23,650 bases of DNA from assembly GCA_943704495.1 (NCBI GenBank), contig CALSCR010001653.1, positions 1-23,650 on the forward strand, read 5' to 3'. Every line of letters starts with the position of its first letter. Positions within the stretch are counted from its first letter, which is position 1. This DNA is from Pigoraptor chileana. Taxonomy: Eukaryota; Opisthokonta; Filasterea. The position numbers and the translations under genes were made by a program. Below the pieces are notes generated by a model. It was not told the DNA's origin. It ran no database searches and was given only the letters and a program-made list of their open reading frames with translations. Positions 17,003 through 23,650 of the stretch are shown one piece after another.

Positions 17003-19171
17003 CTACTCCAGTGTGCCAGTTGCGCTTTGCATTCACACTCGCACGCGGTCCGTGATCTCGCACTGCACTCACACTTCACCGACGGCCGTGGTTGATGCGC
17101 TTGTTTGCCGATTGCCATCGTGGACTGAATAGTATTGGTCAGCCACACATTGTTTGCATTCCGAAGAAGCACACGCAATCTACGCAGTCACACAGTTCCC
17201 ATAATAATCCGGGCCAATAATCCGACCAAATTGCTAGTCACTGCGAGAGGTTCGATTGGTGTAAAATCGGCGTTGCGCGATATCTGTCACTGTCACACTG
17301 ACGGAACAACCAAATCATGAGTGTCCAGACACTTGGCACGTGATCCAGGAAGTTGACGCCGGCACTGACTACTGATTCACTGACGCAGGCATCCGTCATT
17401 GCAGAGCTGCAGCCACCCAAACTGAGCATTCGGCGTATTATTAGGCAGGACAAATATACAGTAAGAGAATGTCCCAATCAGATCGTTGAAGGGAGCACAG
17501 AAGCGCAATCGCCTAAGTTGCCAAAAGTTAATGTGATGCCGCCGACCCGGCCGGCGCGGGCCGGCACTGAGAACGGCCGCTGGACTGAAATGTCATCTGC
17601 CGACAGTTACTCTGGGTTTCCCGACGTGACTGAGCCGTTCAGTAAAGTGACTGCTGCCAGACGATGCAATGTGGGCCGCCCGACCGTTGCCGGATGCCGA
17701 ACGGCCACAGGTGTCGATGGCGGAATCGTGCATCATCGAGTGGACTGAAGGCTGACAGTGTCTGGGCGGTCGTCACAGCGACCCTTCACTGAGTTGACTC
17801 AGTGCGTAGCAGACGAATGCGAGTTTGTCTTCAATTCACTGAGCCGGTTAATGCGATTGAGCATTGCTATGCCATTGGATGCATCTACTATTATGTGCAG
17901 TGGAAACTGCTCAGTGCTGGCGGTATCCGGCGGAGCAGGTCAAGGACTGCTCAGTGTGAATCACCGTACCGCGCTCAGCACGCCCGGACCGGCATTGCAA
18001 ATTGAACTGGATGAGCTAGGCACCGAATGCGGCTGCAATTCCGGGGCAGCAACGGCCGACACCGGGAGGCATTGTCTCACTGGCTAACTGGCTGCCAGGC
18101 AGTTGAATGTCATTTGAGACCTCCAACATTGAGACGACGGCATGCCGCAGCCGGTCAAGGAGACCCGAAGTGAAACCCGGAAGAAGAGCAAATGGGTGTG
18201 CATGTGTCTTAATCAGTTCGGCGATGGCCGCGGCAAACTACTGCTGACTTGCTGAGCCGTCGACCGCAGATCCGCCGGCACTGCAGGGGTTGTCGCAGTG
18301 GTTGAGTCCGGGTGCCGCCGGCCGGCTACAGTATACTGAATTGACAGCCGTTTCGAGACTACCGATATCAGGAAAACGCCGGCGGCTCAGTACCGGCTGA
18401 GCAGCGTGCCGTGTCAGCCCGGAGGCTGCATCGAAATTTTTGGAACTGTAATCACAAACGATAGACTCGGCACTATACTGGTTTGTTTTCTTCGGCGTGG
18501 AACTCCAGTGCTCTGTATAGCCAGTCAGTGTGCGGCCGCCGGGACACAGTAGGTTACTATAAATAGTTTTCGCACCAGAGTTTCGGCTCAATTTCAATAT
18601 ATTGTCCTGTGCACGTCCCCGAGAATCGTGGGACTTCAAATTAAAAGTCCGGTGCAAACCTCGGTACCTCTGGGAGTCCCTGAAGTACCCTGAACTCGGC
18701 GATGTCCTGTAATTAAGTACCATTTTCGCAATCAGAAATTGGCGACCCATTTACTTACGGCCATATATTCCTTACAAATAGAATATCAGCGAGCAGCCAT
18801 TTTTATGTGAGCATTTTTGAACTCCTTTCCTGAAACAGCAATTCATGGGTCATTTGATCCTGAAAAGGAAAGGGGATCCGCTTCATTGTTTATCGTCCGC
18901 GTGTAATCTCTTGTTCACTGTGTACGGTTTTCACGTTTCAGTCCCTGTGGTCTTCAATAGTTCATGTCAGTGCCGAGTCGGCACTTGTCCGAGTGTTGAG
19001 GGCCGGCGTCAGAAACACTATTCGGCATAACCGTCAGGCTGAGCGGCCACCAAGACTCGTGACAGTGCCGCCGCCACCGACTCAGTGGACAAGGGCGCTG
19101 TTGACACGGCTTTGTATGACTGTTTTGCCGACTCAGTATCAGTGCTGCACAGCGGTGCCCGGGACTGAAAA
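17003..19171. other. Divergent spacer rich in ACTGA/TCAGT and GCCGGC words
   Basis: About 2.2 kb between the CBS gene and SOS with no recognisable gene on either strand; frames of up to 170 codons exist but have no protein-like motifs. ACTGA, TCAGT, CACTG and GGCACTG recur every few tens of bases, along with GCCGGC palindromes (for example 17545-17565) and GTGCCGA/TCGGCAC (about 18971-18985). Promoters of both genes should be here. Confidence 0.5.
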
Positions 19172-22100
19172 ATGCAGGTACTAGCTGCAGTGCTGAACCC
19201 CTTCGGAATCTTTAAAAGGAGGCTGAGGCCGCCTTCGCTCGGCGATTTCAACAGCGGTGATTTCGGCTCCGATTTCGAAGGCAGCGGACTGCATGACGAG
19301 AAATCCTTTCCAGAAAATGTGATGCCAGCCGGCTTTGACAGGCCGCTGTCCAAAAGACTGGATGGACAACAGGAGGTGAGCAGTCGGTTGTGTACTGCCG
19401 GCAATGATCACATCTGATGAGCAAGGTTAGTCACAGTTCAGTTCGGCCCAGCCGGGAAACGAGAATCGTGTCTACTGATATGACGCCGAGGAGCAATGCG
19501 GCGCTTTTGAGCACCAATCCGTTGCAAATGCTAAGCTGATGTGCTGCCCGCCTCAGGCGAAGCTGATTCAATTCAAGGGCCAGCTCGTGATGAACGGATC
19601 AGTGTGTGCACCCAAAGAGATGATGTGTATGTGACTGACAGAAATAAGGAGTACACCAATTCGACGCGGCCATTGCTGTTCAGTTGTAGTTTTATTTCAG
19701 GCAGACTCTTTCAATGCGTTGGCAGAACTCCAAGTTCCGAGATCACGCTACGTCCGATCCTTACCAAGAAGTTCGCTTGTTTTCTTGCACAGGACTCGGC
19801 GTCATATCTGGCGGCCGGAAACGGCTACATCAAGTTGGTGGGAAAGTTTAATGATCCTATACGGCGCATCGCGGTGGAAATGCATCCGGACATGACGATT
19901 ACAGAATCGGTGAGTAGCACTGGTTTAGTTGGACAAAAGCGCACCTAATTTTTGAAGTGGTATGTTAAGTTGTGCAAAGTGCGAGTGACGTTGAAGCGGG
20001 AGCTTGTTGGACCGGTATCGTCGAGTATAGGGAATGCCGGTGTTCACGAGTATACGTACTGAATGCCGGTCATGATATTCTTTATCGGTGAAATTCCGAG
20101 TCAGCTGCACGGGCTGTTCACCTGCACTGGCGCCGTGCATGTATTCAGTTCTGCCTGAAACAGGCAGCGGCTGTGCCTTCTTTGATATCAGCAATTAACT
20201 ACCCCATTGTAACTAATTCCACTGCAGGCATTATCGGAAGTTGAGCGCCGTCTCTTCGCACTGTTGGGGCTGGTATTCAATCGTCCCAGGTTTGGATTTG
20301 TGGACGTTACACTTTTCTTGCAGACCACATTCCCGAATGAGCTGCACAGATGGATAATTCCAGCGGGAGAGGAAGCCGTCATGCTTTTCCGCAAGGGGCC
20401 AAAGAACATCAAATTGGCCTTTGCGGCGGCGACATCCTTTCCTGCATCGAATATCAGGAGGTGGCTGCTGGAGAAGTTTCCCTTTGCGGAGGCCGATCCC
20501 GAGAACGTTGTGTACATGTGTGCTGTTCTCGAGTACATCACAACGGACTTGATAAAGATGGCGGGAGACTATTCAACGAACAACCAAAATACCACGAAGG
20601 AGATAACGGCGAAAGACATTGAGAAGGCTATTGCCGAAGAGCGTGTACTCAACGAGCTTTTCTCGCTAGTCGAGCCCCTTGCGCCGTGTCTCTCTCACGT
20701 GGTATGTGTCACAGCGGCGTGTTGCAGGTACCAGGCAAATTACTCGTTTCATGTTTTTTTGAGGAATCCAATGTATGTGCGCGTACACTCACGTATGGCC
20801 GGTGTATGTCCAGTATCATTGACTTGGATGGTGATCAGATGTGGCCCATTTTACAACTGACTCAGAGAGCGCTTCCGAACTGTCACGTTATTTGACTGCC
20901 AGTCAGTTGGTGCGGCACCGATAGTGCTTCATATTCTGACTAATGCGGCTTGCCGGGCAGTGCCATTAATACTACATGTGGGCTGTGGTCCCAACTTAAC
21001 TGTCTCTTTTGTGTGATCGGCTCATTATCGATGCAGAGCGCGGCAAACGTGTTGAAGGCGATGTACGTCTGCCAACAGCAGTACATGCACACTCTCCAGA
21101 TGATCGTATGGGTGAGTTTGACTTGACGGGTATATACTGCCGTATGCTTTTAAACTTATTCTGGAAACAGTGAGACCAAATGCATAACCGGCATCCCTGA
21201 CTGTCTTTGCCGCGCCGTCACTGTATGATTCGATACTGCCACTGACTGGCTCGGAGTTATAGCTGACCATTATCGAGTCGGGCATGAAGTACAGTATCCG
21301 ATTATGCTTTTTTTGACTCGGATTCTTGGCACTTACTGTAATTTCTGAATGTCCCCACTTTACCCACTGGTCGTGACGAATACAGGTGTTCCTGGAGGCG
21401 TTTAAGGCATTGTCACCGATTGTCTTACAAAGCGGCCAACAACGGAATATTGTGCATTCAATATTCAACAATATTGAAGAAGTATATGAGTTTGAAAAGG
21501 AATTTTTCGCCAGCCTCAAGAATGCGTACGCCGGGGCCGCGGTCTCCGGTAGCACGGAGGCCGAGGGAGCTGAAAGGCTCTCGCTGGTCTCTAGGTGCTT
21601 TGCTGACTACGCTCTGGTTGGTTCAGTCCGAGTTTGCAATTGTGCGGCCATTGTCGTGAAGTTGAACTCCATGGCACTGCCATGCGGCACAGACCGTGTA
21701 TATGCTGCCGTCGGTGATGTGAGAAAAATGTTCTTTTGTTTGCACACGGGCCGATATCCGTCCGACCGTCAGTCAATGCCTTCCAGCGACGGCCGCTGAC
21801 TAGAGTTGTATATCATTCAGGTGTCGCTGTGTCCTCTCCCCCCTGACACAGCTGCGGCACGTGTGGTGGCTTTAATTATTGGTTTATCCGGATTTGTGTG
21901 ATGGCATGAGTTGGATGGATGTACAACCGTGCTTGCCGTGAGGTCCGACCCTGACCACAACTGATGATCCCCTCGGCCTCTTCTTAATTCCGGTTCCCCT
22001 GAAAAGAGTCTCGTGGACGTGTATTCATCCTACATCGAGAGCATGCCGCAGACTACGGCGGCCGTCATCGACAAAGTTATGCTGCGAGTCACCACGGCAC

Positions 22101-23650
22101 GCATTCAGGTGAGCCTGACTGCCTTGCAATTCTCACTGAGCGGCGTTTTCATGTCAGTCATCTCAGATACACTCATAATCTGGCCTCTGGATATATTGAA
22201 ATGCCAGTAGAACTATATACTGTAGTGGGATTCAATTGACCACTGACAGTCCACTCAGTCTAATGGGTTTGCATTGTAACAATATTTTTTTTAGCGGTTA
22301 AGTAAAGCAAAATTCATAGTCAGATATACTTGGTAGTCACTCACAATCGGCAGCCCATCGACCGGCATGTTTGCATTACCACATCAGTTCAGAATTTATT
22401 CATAATTATCTGATTGTGAGTTTGTTTGTTTGCCATGCGGCTATGTGTGCTCACATCTTTTGACTGAGCGGTGCCACTTAAAAAAAACTGTGTGTTCTAT
22501 AGCTCCAAGATGGCGCTCTCCGCTTCGTCCTCCCACGCCTTCTCTTCGAACCTGTGCATCATTTCTGTCACTATATGGAGCTTATCAAGGTCAGTTGCAG
22601 TCTTCGTAACATACAACTGAACCTCTCTGACTTTCGGCTATTATCGTGTCATTATCAGTTCAGTGCCGACACTTTATGTACTGACTTATGTGAGATTCAT
22701 AATAATGCATGAAAAAGACTTGAGTGGATTCGCGAGTCGGCAGTACCAGAGGTACTGAGTACCCTTGGCAGTACTGGTTGAAATTGTCAAGTGCTTTCCA
22801 CCAACAATTCATTTTACATCATACTTGGCGCACAGATACTCCAGCAGTGCACTGCCAGCTCCGCAGGCCCTAACGTCAAGGAGGATAGCACAAACCTGCG
22901 CGATGTTGAGGCAATGCTCCACTCCAAGCATGAGGAGACAAAGAGCCTGCTCGCGGCCCTAATGGGCACTGCGTACAGACCTTCAAAGATGAAGCGTGTG
23001 GACAAGGATCGGCTTGCAGAGATACAGGGACAGATTTCTGGAGGTGGAACGCTGGCGGTAAGTGTAATGTCCATGTCATATGACAGCACTGACGGAGGTT
23101 GTCATTATGTCCGATTGGCCGTATCCACTCGTTGATCATTTGTGGGTTGTTGAAATTCGGAACAACGGCTTGCCGCATTGATGCAGATCTGAGACCCACA
23201 ATATTATCATGGGCCCACAATGATTATCATGCACATACACACAAATGAGCACGCTTGCAAGTGAAGGTACAGTATACTTGATTTGCTAAGGGTAATCATT
23301 TTAATTGCTTTGCCACGTCCCAACAGTGTCTTGAAATTTTCGCGTCAGTGACGGAGCTTCTCCAGAACGCCCGGCTGCTCGTGAAGGTCAGCAAGGGGGG
23401 TAAGTTGAAAAGGAGACAAGTCTTCCTATTCGACTCTCTTTTTCTCGTCTGTGACCTCGCATACGACTTAGAGAGCAATGACTGCGACCTCATTATTCGG
23501 CACGAGTTGAAGATACATGCACTCGAGGTGCACGACGTGAAAGACACCGACGGTGTGTACTATATGTGTCTGCAGTTGATGGCAAATAACGTATATATGT
23601 TCTTGAGGCATTTCAGTTTTTTTTTTGTTTTGGGGGGGGGGGGGGGGGGG
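19172..23650 (+). CDS. SOS1: Son-of-sevenless-like Ras/Rho exchange factor, N-terminal half (runs off window)
   Basis: Ten exons: 19172-19375, 19557-19626, 19701-19909, 20228-20701, 21037-21111, 21386-21616, 22007-22108, 22503-22589, 22836-23057, 23327 onward; 666 residues in frame. SOS is recruited to activated receptors and loads Ras (and through DH, Rac) with GTP. Seen: histone-fold pair starting at VEMHPDMTITESALSEVERR (about 150) and continuing to VVYMCAVLEYITTDLIKMAG and EITAKDIEKAI, which parallels human VYIVAVLEYISADILKLVG; DH domain about 320-530 with ALRFVLPRLLFEPVHHFCHY matching SOS [20 protein letters not shown]; PH start about 560 with QVFLFDSLFLVCD. REM and Cdc25 domains should lie beyond the window. 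Exons 3 to 10 are well supported; exons 1 and 2 (residues 1-91, including a Gly/Asp/Phe repeat GDFNSGDFGSDF) have good splice sites and frame but no homology I know, so the true start is uncertain. Confidence 0.9.
23632..23650 (+). repeat. Terminal G19 run
   Basis: Nineteen G close the window, preceded by a T10 run (23617-23626) and GTTTT. The PH-domain frame loses family resemblance at this point. This looks like a sequencing or assembly edge more than genomic structure. Confidence 0.7.

Noticed and set aside
17353-18087. Plus-strand frames of 131 and 109 codons upstream of SOS
   Set aside because: Composition follows the spacer repeats; no splice pattern links them to SOS and no family resemblance was seen.
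18238-18750. 170-codon minus-strand frame
   Set aside because: No motif, no codon bias like the neighbouring exons, and it is built of the same ACTG-type words as the surrounding spacer.
19793-19909. SOS exon 3 starting at the strong acceptor at 19791-19792
   Set aside because: The pyrimidine tract is good, but no donor of exon 2 gives the right frame with it; the acceptor at 19699-19700 does. It stays possible as an alternative start of the gene structure.

Overview
This is an intron-rich eukaryotic window that reads best as DNA from a unicellular relative of animals or an early animal. It carries vinculin, a Son-of-sevenless Ras exchange factor and an MGAT5-type N-glycan branching enzyme side by side, a combination known from holozoans. 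The very compact introns, lack of recognisable animal transposons and GT/CA microsatellites would suit an ichthyosporean such as Sphaeroforma, but that species-level guess is inference.

Layout, left to right: (1) 122-2037 +, the 3' part of a YjbQ/UPF0047 gene in six exons, one only 14 nt long; (2) 4399-2593 -, NAD(P)HX epimerase (NAXE) in four exons; (3) 4734-5341 +, a weakly supported small gene of unknown function; (4) 10456-5864 -, vinculin in six exons, with a U6 snRNA-like gene (7714-7612 -) inside its third intron; (5) 12189-14781 +, MGAT5 in two exons; (6) 16839-15366 -, a protein with four CBS repeats (AMPK-gamma/SNF4-like) in three exons; (7) 19172 to the window end +, the N-terminal half of a SOS-like RasGEF (double histone fold, DH, start of PH). 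The genes alternate strand without exception (+-+-+-+), so every spacer is a shared promoter or a shared 3' end. They are unrelated housekeeping and signalling genes; vinculin (adhesion), MGAT5 (surface glycan branching) and SOS (receptor-to-Ras signalling) touch cell-surface biology, but nothing in the sequence shows co-regulation.

I reconstructed 25 introns by joining exons that continue known protein families in frame. All are GT-AG. Sixteen are phase 0, nine phase 1 and none phase 2. Donors favour G at +3 (15 of 25) and a pyrimidine at +6 (23 of 25). The left 15 kb is full of GT repeats near donors and CA repeats near acceptors; the right 6.5 kb has almost none of these and instead is rich in short ACTGA/TCAGT/GCCGGC words. 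Intergenic stretches hold telomere-like repeats, a tRNA-like pol III relic and palindromes. I saw no virus-like element, LINE or DNA transposon. The window ends in a 19-base G run that looks like a contig edge. Exon boundaries are reasoned by eye, without transcripts or searches.
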